The notes below the pieces were generated by a model. It saw nothing but the letters and a program-made list of their open reading frames with translations, had not been told where the DNA came from and ran no database searches. 64,000 nt of DNA. It comes from Branchiostoma floridae (lineage: Eukaryota > Chordata > Leptocardii > Amphioxiformes > Branchiostomatidae). The translations under genes and the position numbers were made by a program. Position 1 is the stretch's first letter; each line of letters starts with the position of its first letter. The DNA is taken from contig NC_049995.1 in the NCBI RefSeq assembly GCF_000003815.2, positions 17,903,075 through 17,967,074 of the forward strand, given 5' to 3'. Positions 44,533 to 56,500 of the stretch are shown here, piece by piece.

Positions 44533-44646
44533 GGTGGTCCTGCTGTTATACCCAAACTCTCTAGGGGGAGTTGCTGCGCAGCGAGTACCGACACTCAGCC
44601 ATGGTGGTGCTGCTGTTATACCCAAACTCTCTAGGGGGAGCTGCTG
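44503..44646 (-). repeat. Tandem duplication of the zinc-finger start-codon region
   Basis: CTGCGCAGCGAGTACCGACA, CTCAGCCATGGTGGTCCTGC and CCCAAACTCTCTAGGGGGAG occur twice about 70 bp apart, almost identical (one C/G change seen). Confidence 0.92.
44561..44602 (-). other. Short upstream ORF made by duplication of the zinc-finger start region
   Basis: The start-codon region of the zinc-finger gene is tandemly duplicated with a period of about 70 bp. The upstream copy has its own ATG (complement of 44600-44602) in the same CCACC-ATG context. It encodes the same first nine residues (MAECRYSLR), then four others and TAG at 44561-44563. The main ATG follows 28 bases later. If the transcript starts upstream of 44602, this is a 13-codon uORF. 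Transcription of the segment is not shown by the sequence. Confidence 0.6.
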
Positions 44647-45071
44647 TACAGGACAGTTTCAGTCAGGACGATGGTCAGGTATGGTTTTCCTGGGGAGAAA
44701 CAGTACATACCATAACTAACGTAAGTGCATTATAGTTCGGAGTCCACATGTGCAGCGACAGGAATTGTGGGTAACATGTCAAAGGTGACGGCTCCTGAGA
44801 CATAAACAATTGCAAGTCTGGACATTGTTATGCATGTGGAAAAGCCCTTCAGAAGAGCCATAGGGCCTTCGCCTACCGGGGACCCAACATCTTTAACAGT
44901 CTACCACCGGACATGGACATACGCACAGCCCCAACTCTGGCTTCCTTTAAGAGATTCTTAAAGTAACAGAAACGATCGAAATGAACGGACTCGAATCATG
45001 TATCAACTCTCACTCTTTTTCGATTTTGGACCATATGTAATTTATATTAAAGGTTAATTAAAGGATATGTC

Positions 45072-45909
45072 TGTATTTGTATCTATATAGCCGGTATAAC
45101 CGCCCTTCGGCGTAACACACCAGCTTCTGTATCTGTATCTATATAGCCACTATAACCGCCCTTCGGTGTAACACACCAGCTTCTGTATCTGTATCTATAT
45201 AGCCGGTATAACCACCCTTCGGCGTAACACACCAGCTTCTGTATCTGTATCTATATAGCCGGTATAACCACCCTTCGGCGTAACACACCAGCTTCTGTAT
45301 CTGTATCTATATAGCCGGTATAACCACCCTTCGGCGTAACACACCAGCTTCTGTATCTGTATCTATATAGCCACTATAACCGCCCTTCGGTGTAACACAC
45401 CAGCTTCTGTATCTGTATCTATATAGCCGGTATAACCACCCTTCGGCGTAACACACCAGCTTCTGTATCTGTATCTATACAGCCGGTATAACCACCCTTC
45501 GGCGTAACACACCAGCTTCTGTATCTGTATCTATATAGCCGGTATAACCACCCTTCGGCGTAACACACCAGCTTCTGTATCTGTATCTATATAGCCACTA
45601 TAACCGCCCTTCGGTGTAACACACCAGCTTCTGTATCTGTATCTATATAGCCGGTATAACCACCCTTCGGCGTAACACACCAGCTTCTGTATCTGTATCT
45701 ATATAGCCGGTATAACCACCCTTCGGCGTAACACACCAGCTTCTGTATCTGTATCTATATAGCCGGTATAACCACCCTTCGGCGTAACACACCAGCTTCT
45801 GTATCTGTATCTATATAGCCGGTATAACCACCCTTCGGCGTAACACACCAGCTTCTGTATCTGTATCTATATAGCCGCTATAATCGCCCTTCGGCATAAC
45901 ACACCAGAT
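45072..45909. repeat. 56 bp satellite array, 15 units with higher-order order
   Basis: The unit is TTCTGTATCTGTATCTATAT, AGCCGGTATAACCACCCTTC, GGCGTAACACACCAGC. Variant B has CCACTATAACCGCCC and CGGTG. The order is A B A A A B A A A B A A A A C, a four-unit (224 bp) periodicity. It lies between the divergent zinc-finger and RNGTT genes. Confidence 0.95.
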
Positions 45910-45961
45910 ATAAGCTGTACCTCTGTTATAACATTTTGTCTGACCCTTACCTCTTCCCTCA

Positions 45962-45969
45962 TGACGTCA
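45962..45969. promoter_or_regulatory. CRE-like palindrome
   Basis: TGACGTCA in the divergent upstream interval, the consensus for CREB/ATF binding. A single motif match only. Confidence 0.3.
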
Positions 45970-46254
45970 ATAAAAAGCAGCCTGCAGGCCCACTTGAGCT
46001 TCTCATGAATAAACAAGGCTCCAAACCAAGTCCTTGTTCAAACAACCAAAAACAAAAGACGAGTTTTTCTTCAAATTAAACCGCCAATGAACTTAACTTA
46101 TTTTGTAAAGTAACTTGTTTTCAAACCTTGTCGGACACATTGAAATCAGCCTCATCGTTTGAAAACCGTTCTTCCAAACTTAACAGTCGGTTCTCAGACT
46201 ACAGTATCTTCCCCAAAGTTGAAGTCGGTAGCCTCAAAAACAAAGAAGACGCAG

Positions 46255-46520
46255 ACAGTTCTTCCCGCCTTTGTGTCTTGTCTTTTGCCCTTACCTTTTC
46301 CCGCCTTTTCTACGTTTCCCCGCCTATTTCCCTGAACCTACCTCACGACAATAACTCACTGGTGTAAGCCGTGTGTCTCGGTTCCTCTGTTCCAGAAAAC
46401 CCGCAGATTTGTCCCCAAAACAGGATTTCTTCGCAGGTTTACAGAAAAAAACTCTGTCAGGCCGCCATGTTTGCAGGTCAGAGGCTAGAGGTCAGAGTTT
46501 ATCAGACTGTCATGGCGGCT
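46255..46520. promoter_or_regulatory. Candidate divergent promoter region
   Basis: TTCCCGCC-type motifs (46261, 46296, 46316) resemble E2F sites. GCCGCCATG at 46462 and CATGGCGGC at 46511 resemble YY1 sites in both orientations. No open frame is convincing. Weak evidence. Confidence 0.3.
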
Positions 46521-47149
46521 GGAAGACTTCATTTGGGACTCGGTACGTTTTGAAGACGGAAAATAACACGAACATCAAGGTCAGACGGCTGGAAGGAAGT
46601 TTTCTCACTTGTTAAGAAACTCTTCTTTATCTGTTGAAGGTAAGCGGCAGCGTAAAAGATGGAGAAATTGTCATATTTTGTTGTTATTTCCATCTTTTTC
46701 TCAGAAAATTTATTGTGTGTTATTGAATGTATTGTCGTGTAAGGGCATGTTCCTAATTCTTTGCCATAATTTGAGGAACATGTACTCATTTTTAAACAAA
46801 CATGTTTCATTGTGTTGTCAGGTTTCTGTGAAAGTTTTTGGACAGTTCATGAATCTATGAATGTTTGTATGGCCATGGCATTTATCTGTAAGCTATAAAT
46901 AAACAAGGCGAAGGGGGGGGGGGGGGGGGGTATGAATGATAACTGTGACAAGTCACATCTTTTACATATTTTATGGTTTGGGATTGCCCTTGAATTCCGA
47001 AATTTAAAGTTAAAGTAAGGAAGTCAGCTACAACGATACCCATAATGGGGGGGGACGTGACTCTAAGTACTGTTAGGGAATGTTGGGCAAACTTAGTAAG
47101 GATACCCCAAAAGGTTAGGGCCCCCCAACTGCAAATATTTCAGGGAAAT

Positions 47150-47372
47150 ATTCTCCAGAACAAAACCTTAATGTGAATTCTAGGTATCTATGTCAAAGGG
47201 TAAGGCCCTGAAATTGAAAACCAAACCTGTCTGGACATTGTTAGGCAAATCGAAACAATGGTCGAGACAAGGACTGTTTACAATTTCGGGGCCTTACCCT
47301 TTGACATATTACGTGGAATTCCTGTCGCCGCACATGCGTTCTGGCCTCTGTGATAGTGTGAAAGAGCTTAAT
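47150..47372. mobile_element. MITE related to 32470-32702
   Basis: TGTCAAAGGGTAAGGCCCTG mirrored by GGGGCCTTACCCTTTGACAT, with CTGTCTGGACATTGTTA inside and AGTGTGAAAGAGCTTA at the right end. Confidence 0.7.
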
Positions 47373-47564
47373 GCAAGGGTCTGTAATGGCAGCATGTATA
47401 CAGGGCTTGGTGACCTCAATACAACATTATTACCCCAGGTGCGGCCCTAGGGCTGAAGGTTGCAGCGCTAACTCCCGTTCACGTCTCCCCAGGACAGGAG
47501 GTAATCTGATCTGGTCAGCGGTACAGGCGTCGTCGGCGAACGGAGCGTAGACTGCGGAAACAAC

Positions 47565-50500
47565 ATGGCGGTTCCGCCGCGATGGCTCAACTGTCCGCGG
47601 AAAGGGCAACTTGTGGCAGGTAATGTGACTGTTGAGATAATCGACATAATAAAACTTTTACACCTTCTTTCTGTACACAAAGTAAACTTTTTAAGCTCTT
47701 ACTTAAAAGTTAGAGAAAGGACACATTTTTGATGAAAATCCAGGATGTTTCCAAAGAGGAGAAAGAAATATGTCAAAAGTGCAATACCTTGTTCGCATAA
47801 TGAAAGCGTTGTTTGTATAAAATGTTCGTCTAAAAATTGAAAAAAAGAAGAAGAGAGAAGAAAACTTCCAAGGTGGGACACGAACCCCCGTCCTCTAGCA
47901 TCATAGACGGTTGCACTGCTTTTTTGCTGTGCTACTGGTGCCTGTATGACGTAATGGTGATTTTTAAGATATGTACGTTTCATAACGTCATCAGCCAACT
48001 TGATTGGCTAAAGGCCACACCAATTTAATTTCTTGGTTCACGGATTTTTTCATAAAAAATATGGAGCGAGAAGGCGAAATACAAATAAAAATAAAAATTG
48101 TCAAATGCTTCGGGTAAAGGTAAGGGCTAATCCCAAACATAAAGAAAAAAGTTTTCAGCTTTGAAAAAAGTACAAAAACACTATTACTGTACAGTAACAG
48201 CACCTGTTCGTTGAAATTACAAAAGTAGTGTCAGTTTTTATGTTTGCTACACCAGAAAGTTGGTGAATGTTTTCATTAATGGTGAAAATTTGCTGAGTGG
48301 TAAGTTTTATTTTTATTTTTTTTTCCAAAAAATAGGAGCGAGCGAATCTGTGAAACAAGAAATTAAATTGGTGTGGCCTAAAGTTGGAAGAACGTGGCTG
48401 ATAGGCTGGCAAAAACAATAAGTTTTCCTTTCTACAGTGTCCGTACAGATCTGCAATAAGCTAATTTTAAACCTAAAGAATAGCGACTAATGTGGCCTTA
48501 CTTCCCTCTTCAGAGAAGTTTCTCCCGTTTAAGACACCGCTTGGCCCGCGGTACGATGACCAGGTCCCGGAGGAGAACCGGTTCCAGTGGCCGATGCTGT
48601 TCGCTTACGTAAACGGCATGGGGGTGAGATGGCTTCTCTTTGTACTGTCTGTACTCATAAGCTTATGCAGAAGCTAAGGTTGTACAGGTACAGATATACA
48701 GCTACAGGTACAGCTTGTAGTTATACTGAACCGGTTCCAGTGGCTGATGCTGTTTGCTTACGTCAACGGCATGGGGGTGAGGTCTTTGTACTTATAGTCT
48801 TAAGCTTGTACATATAACAGAAGATGTGGTTGTACAGATACAAAATGATACAGTGTACATAGTTTGTGGATTTACGATTGGTGCTTTACATCTTTTGTGC
48901 TTATGAGTGATCCAAAACATTTGCTTATATAGTATATAACTTACAAAATGTAAAAGCACTCCCTTTTATATATGAAGATGGCTTATTATTAACCTGTGTT
49001 AGTTGATAGTTTAAGCTGTGTTAGTTAATAATTTGTCTATTGACCCACAGCTGAAGATGGGTTTGGTAATTGATCTGTGTTAAAAAATTAAGCTGTGTTG
49101 GTTAATGAGTTATTTTATGTTAGTTAATAAGTTATCTATTAACCCACAGGCTAAGATGGGGCTGGTTATCAACCTGTGTTAGTTAATAAGTTAACCATTG
49201 TTAGTTAATGAGTTATCCATTAACCGAAAGGCTAAGATGGGGCTGGTTATTGACCTGTTTAGTTAATGAGTTAACCATTGTTAGTTAATAAGTTATCTGT
49301 TGCCCGACAGGCAAAAATGGGTCTGGTTATTGACCTGTGTTAGTTAATAAGTGAACCATTGTTAGTTAACGAGTTATCCATTAACCCACAGGCTAAGATG
49401 GGGCTGGTTATCGACCTGTATTAGTTAATGAGTTAACCATTGTTAGTTAATAAGTTACCTGTTATCCCACAGGCTAAGATGGGTCTGGTTATCGACCTGT
49501 GTTAGTTAATAAGTTAAGTCATGTTAGTTATTGAGTTATCCATTAACCCACAGGCTAAGATGGGTCTTGTTATCGACCTGTGTTAGTTAATAAGTTATCT
49601 GATTTTAGTTAATAAGTTAACAATTGTTAGTTAATAAGTTAACGATTGTTAGTTAATAAGTTAACCATTGTTAGTTAACCATTGTTAGTTAATGAGTTAA
49701 CCATTGTAAGTTAATAAGTTAACCATTGTTAGTTAATAAGTTACCTGTTATCCCACAGGCTAAGATGGGTCTGGTTATTGACCTGACCAACACCAACAGG
49801 TTTTACAACAAGGAACAGGAAGTGGAGAGGAATGGAGTCAAACATGTCAAACTGCAGTGTCGGGGGTGAGTTTTCATTTCTGCATTTCTAAAGTTGATTG
49901 TTATAAATCTTATAATTGTCTCATCTCTACCAGCAAATAACCTATATATATATATATTCATGTGTATGTCATTTACTAGATCACACACATGGATTTTTTT
50001 CAGAAAAATGTGTCAAGAGAGACCTCCAAAGCCAAGTCCCCCAGTATACTGCACTCCTGTATGTCAAAACTGTGCATACCTGGGGGTTCTGCACTCTCAA
50101 ACATGCTGCAATTAGTTTAAATTGAATAGAAATAGATGCATGTAACCTGGTGTGTATAACTGTTATTGAACTGAATACTTTTGTATAACTGCCATTTGAT
50201 TTTATCTAATGAAGGTTCCCGTCCTGATTAGTAATGAAAGTTTCCATTAATGAAGTCTGACATTTTTGTCCCCCTTGTATACAATATTTTGTATGATGCA
50301 TGTCACCTTTATGATTCATTCATTCATTCATTCGTCCCATAGCCTTTTAATCGGCCATAGGCTGATTAATCAGCCGTAGGGGCAGCACAACATGCTGTGC
50401 TGTATCAATAGGCATTTTAGTCCTCTGGCGGCGCCTATCTCCTCTCCGGGGCATGGTGAATGATGTAAATCACCGTATGGCTGATACGACACGAAGGTTC

Positions 50501-53500
50501 GCCAGGCCTCCGTCCGGGTGATTTTTAGTGAATCACCAACTCCAGACAGAATGGTTTGCTCCATCGCACACCACACCATCGCACGTGTGGGGGTTCTTTA
50601 ACAATATTTTTATGAAAAGATAAATAAAAGACATTTTTGTTTCACCCACAGTCATGGAGAGACCCCTAACGAAGAACAGACGTCAGCATTTGTGAACCTC
50701 TGTGCCAACTGGACAGCCAGGAACCCCACAGATCTCATAGGTAAGGCTTCCTTCTTAAATAACTTATAAGGAAGAAGTTGTTACATGTTTGATACATTTG
50801 GGGCTGCATTCTTCACACTGTAACAGCGATACCTAGCTGCAGTTTGGAGTACTGCATCAGGGACACCCATAGCTACAGTGCAATGTTATTAGTTATTGGG
50901 TGGGCCGACTACTCTCTTTTTGCAGCCAGGGGCTGAATTGCGAGAAGCTTATAATAGGCAGGGCTAAATCGCAAGTGTCTGGAGCGAGCTGCCATTCGGC
51001 GCCACTCAGGTGACCTCAATACGACAGTAATTGCCCCAGGTGCGGGCATGGGACTGTAGGTTTTGAACCATTCAGACTGGGAAGGACCCCTACTTTTTGA
51101 GATAAGTGTGGTGGGTTCTTTAATGTGCTCAAGGTGTAACCACTCAAGTGAACGAGTCCATCCTAGTGCAAGAGCACCTTTACCTGTTTAAGTCTAACCC
51201 TTTGTTCTCACCTGCCACAGGTGTTCACTGCACCCACGGGTTCAACCGGACAGGTTTCCTCATCGTGGCTTACCTGGTGGAGAAACACTCTTGGAGGTGA
51301 GGTCATAGCTTTCTGTGTACCGCCGCTGGTAAAGTCACTTATTTCGGTGTACTTTCAATTGACTGGTGACATCACTGATTTCTGTACACTTACATTGGTG
51401 ACACCTCTTGTGTCTGTGCACTGCTGCTGGTGACATCACTAATTTCTGTGCACAAATATCACAGTGTCAAATCAACTATTCAGGCCTTTAGAGTTGATAA
51501 CTGTTTACTTCTGCTAATTACATCACTGATTGTTGTGCACTTCTGCATGTGACATCACTGATCTGTGCACACACATTGCAGTGTCGAGGCAGCTGTCCAG
51601 GCCTTCACTGTCGCTCGGCCCCCTGGGATGTATAAAGGTCACTACCTGGAGGAGCTGTTCCGTCGCTATGGCGATGCAGACGATGCCCCGCCCGCCCCGC
51701 CGCTCCCTGATTGGTGCACGGAGTCTGATGACTTGGACGATGATGGAAACCCGACCCAGCAGCCATCCAATGGGATGAAAGGTCAAAGGGCAGGGGGCAC
51801 GACCTATAAGGTAACTGTGCTGATAGATGAAGTCTTTCTTCTTATATTTTGTTCCTTTTTTGAGCTAGTTACAATATGGCACACTGTGTAAACATTTAGG
51901 CTGGTCAAATGTTATTTACATTGTGTCAAGTTCTTCCTATAATTGTAAGACTTGTACTAAATTTTCAGCATGATTGGAAATTCAACAAGCAAATATCTGC
52001 CATAATTTCTGTTGACAACAGCTTCATTTAAACAAAATAAAAAATGTTGCTAGACTAAGTATAGGATCAAATCTTTGGTGTTGATAATAAATGTTAGCTT
52101 GTCTAGTATTTGTTTTGCTTTCTCTGTATTTGCAGGTTTGTATGAAAGATAATTTTGATAGTAAATGATATTGTTTCATTATAGCTCTTATGTTAACACT
52201 GATTACATTTTGTATAATATTACGAATGTTGGTAACTTTTAAAGTTAGTTTTTCTGTCCCCCAGCCCTTTATGGACGGGCTGGTACCCGGAGTGGACACC
52301 GTCACGGACCAGCCGCGGCTACGCAACGTGCAGCAAAAAGTACAGCACATGTGTGGCTGGCACAAGTGAGTACTGTTTCTGTGCTACTGTTGTACTGTTT
52401 CTGTACTACTGTTCTCTTTATTTGCACGCTGTTGCAATTTTGCCTACTGACAGTAGTTGTATGCTTTTCTATTCTACACAGTTTCAGCGACTGAATAGTG
52501 TCAGATTAGATTTTCCTCCCACCCTTCTGTTGTCATTTTGCCATTGAAATTTCTTACCTATATGTTGGTACCTCGGATGATACGAAGCACACTGTGTTGT
52601 ACATTCATTCTGTTGATTCTGTCGATTGAGGCAGACTTTCTCAGGTGCCCAGCCAGTCCCCATGTGTGTTCTACATGTTTTCTGTCCTGACATGTGTGTT
52701 CTACATGACTGTGTTCTGTCCTACAGACAGGGTTTCGCAGGCATCCAGCCGGTCTCCATGTGTGTTCTGTGTGTGTTCTTGTTCTTGTTCTGTACTGATG
52801 TGTGTTCTACGTGTGTTCTGTCCTGCAGAAATGGTTTCCCGGGTGCCCAGCCTGTCTCCATGTGTGTGTTCTGTACTTACATGTGTTCTACATGTGTTCT
52901 GTACTGACATGTGTTCTACATGTGTTCTGTCCTACAGACAGGGTTTCCCGGGTGCCCAGCCCGTCTCCATGGACAGGAAGAACCTGAGTTTTCTGGCACA
53001 GAAGCCGTACAAGGTCAGCTGGAAGGCCGACGGTGTCAGGTAAGGTCACCTAACACATGTCTGTTCTGTAAATTTGTCATTTTTGCAGTGGTCTCGTTTT
53101 GCTCAAGGGGGAAAAAGACTCTGTGATTTCTTTGCATTATTATTTTTTATTCCAATTTGGGGTTGAAACAAGTCTACAGTGCAAGGGGTGATGAGACAAT
53201 GAGACAATACAGTGTTCCATCCCCCCAGATCTCTTGGTTGTCCATTGTAATAGAACCTTGATTGTTGTTCTCAAAAGGCCAGCCTCAGAACTGCCCCCCT
53301 GTAGAAAGAGTCTGACAGACACTAACGTACCCCCCTGTACCCCCCCCCCCCCAGGTTGATGTTGTTAATAGACGGCCCCCAGCAGGTTTACCTAGTAGAC
53401 AGAGACAACACAGTGTTCCACCCCCCCCTGGAAGTACCCACCGGAAGTACCCCACTGAAGTACCCCCCTGTACACTAATGTACCCCCTGTATCCCCCAGG

Positions 53501-56500
53501 TTGATGTTGTTAATGGACAGCACCCAGCAGGTGTATCTAGTAGACAGAGACAACACCGTGTTCCCTTCCACCCCCCCCCCCCGGGGAGTACCCCCAGCCC
53601 TGTACACTAATGTACCCCCCTGTCTCCCCCCCCCAGGTTGATGTTATTGATAGACGGTGCCCAGCAGGTATATCTAGTAGACAGAGACAACACAGTGTTC
53701 CACCCCCCCCTCCTGAAGTACCCCCCTGTAGACAGACACTAATGTACCCCCCCTGTACCACCCCCCCTACAGGTTGATGTTGCTAGTAGATGGCCCCCAG
53801 CAGGTGTACCTGGTAGACAGAGACAACACAGTGTTCCATGCGCCCCAGCTCACCTTTCCCCGCAGAAAGGAACCGGACAAGCAGATCTGTAACACACTAC
53901 TGGACGGGGTAGGTGCATGATTTCTGGAATTTGTAAGAACTTGATGTAAATGCACTGCATAAGACTATTGACAATGTATGTAGTACCTGTATCTCTAAGT
54001 GTTGCAGTCCTTAGGATTAGAAATCAAGCTATTGGCCACTGTTGCAAGAATCTGACACACATATACTAACAACAGTGCTAATACACTGTTATAGTGAGCA
54101 CCTGTCTACTATGGCCATTTTCATAAAGTTACTGGTTTCCAGTGACTATAGTGCAGGTTAGTAAATCTGTGATCTACTGCTAGTTTTACTGAAAATCACA
54201 GTTTTCTAACTGTGCACAGCTGACTGTAATTGTTTTCTCCTCATGAACTAGAATAGATGGACATTTCACAGTTGATGAGGTTCTTATTAGAATAAATTAG
54301 CATTTATTTTTCCCATGTGAGAATCCTGGATTTGTGAAAAAAAATTTCAAACTCGCACAGAAGATTTTTTTCTCTTAATTTCCCAGGAGATGATAATAGA
54401 CAAGGTGGCTGGGAAGGACCGGCCGAGATACCTGGCCTATGACATCATCAAGTTTGAGGTGAAGTACTGATTCAGTTTTGTTGTGGAGTGTATACGTAGA
54501 GAGATTTCGTGGTTGGTGACTCGGAACCTGAGTTCAAATCTGTGACAGGTCTGATGTTTTGCACTTGCTTCTGTTTCCATGATTCGAGTTCTAGCCAGCA
54601 AAATTTTCCATACTACCTGGTCCCTTTTTTCTTAACAACAATACTAACAGTGCAACAATCATCCCCACCCCAGGGGCAGCCCGTGGGGGAGTGCGATTTC
54701 TCGCGGCGGCTCCTGTGCATCAGGAAGGAGATTGAGGAAACGCGGGACAGCCAGGCGCAGGCCGGCGCGCTCGACAAGTCCCGCGAACCCTTCAGCGTGC
54801 GCCACAAACCCTTCTGGGACATCACCATGTCTCCTAAGGTCAGGTCATAGGTCAGAAATTGTCACAAAAGGTCAGCTCATAGGGCACAAACTCTGACATA
54901 AGCAGACTTGCAACAATTGGAGCAAAGTGTGATTGGTAGTTGGAAGTAAAAAAAAATTGTTTCACTAGACTAAGTTGGTATATGATTACACATCCTCAAG
55001 ACATGCCATTTACCACACTCATCATCATTATGGCCCCACTACTTAACTTGCTAAATGACACACCAAAGCTAAGGAGGTTATAACCAATGCCAGATAACAG
55101 TTACTCAAGCAACGGTCAGACATTTCAAGTAGCACCCACACCATTGTACCTTTGTCTGTGACTCTGTCAGTGAAACATCTGACCATTTCCAAAATCATAT
55201 CCAGTTGCTTAAGTAACCTTCATCAATGCAATGCTATACCTTTAACTGCACCACAGTGCTGAAACACGGTCTTGCATGGGTGTGAGATTTGATCAAGTGA
55301 TGCCCACCCCCACCCCCCAACACCCCTGCTTCTAGATGATAAGTTTCCATAATCTCAATGTGTGCTCCGGAAACACGTTTTTCTGATCATTTACCTGCAC
55401 CACTTAACTGTTAACCCATGGTAACAAGGTTGTAGAGAGACATGTATAAGTTCAAATCATGGCCCCCTCCCCCCAGCTCCTGGTAACACAGGGTACATGT
55501 ATACAAACGTGTACAAATTTTTTATGACATCTACCACCACCCCTGCAGCTCCTGGATGGCAGTTTCTCCTCACAGGTTAGCCATGAGGTCGACGGGCTCA
55601 TCTTCCAGCCAGCAGGACCCAAGGATGTGAGTCTGGCTTCCTTCTGGTTCTTAAGACATGAAGAGTTTATCCTTAAAATGACATCTTCTGGGCTCTAGCT
55701 TTTCTAGGGATGTTTTACACCATGTACATTTTCAGTTACTAGGATGTAGGTCTGGGTTCCTTCTGATTCTAAATATGTGGTTCTTCATAAGATTATCATT
55801 AAGATGACCTTCTGGGCTCTAGCTTTTTATAGGGATGTTGTAAACCATGTACATTTTCAGTAAGAAAATTAGAACAGACAATTTGGATATCGAAAAAGTA
55901 CACACTGCCTTACCTGGTAGACCTTAACTCATCGACAAAGAGCATTTTTTAAGGTCTTTAACATTTAGGAAGTGTATTGTGCAGTGATTGCTTTTACTTG
56001 TTTGAAGAAGAAGATAGACAGACCAAAGACAATATCTTTACCTTCCATGAAGGCTAACATGATAAAAAGTTCAGTAGTGATCAGGCTTTTAGCTAGGATT
56101 TTATCATTGGGAGTCCAAATTTATTCGTGAGTTGTGGTGACTGTCTATTGTAGGGGGGTCTGGGGGCATCCACCCTCCATCGTGCAGAGTTTTTGATGAT
56201 TTTAAGTTAACATGGTGCATTCTAAGCATCCTAAGAGGCAAAAATACTGAATTTCATGCTTGTCAGAGGATTTTCTCCCCAGTATAAGGGTGTCCAGTGC
56301 GTCAAATTTTTTGTTATTCTAAGAAAAGAGTGTCTAGATGACGCCTTGACGCATGCCTGGCTAAAAGCCTGGTAGTGATTTATGCCTGTCTGTGGTGCCT
56401 GTGCAGAAATATGTGGGAGGGCGGTGTGACGACATCCTGAAGTGGAAGCCTCCAACGTTAAACACGGTCGACTTCAAACTGCAGATCAGAAGGGAAGGTG

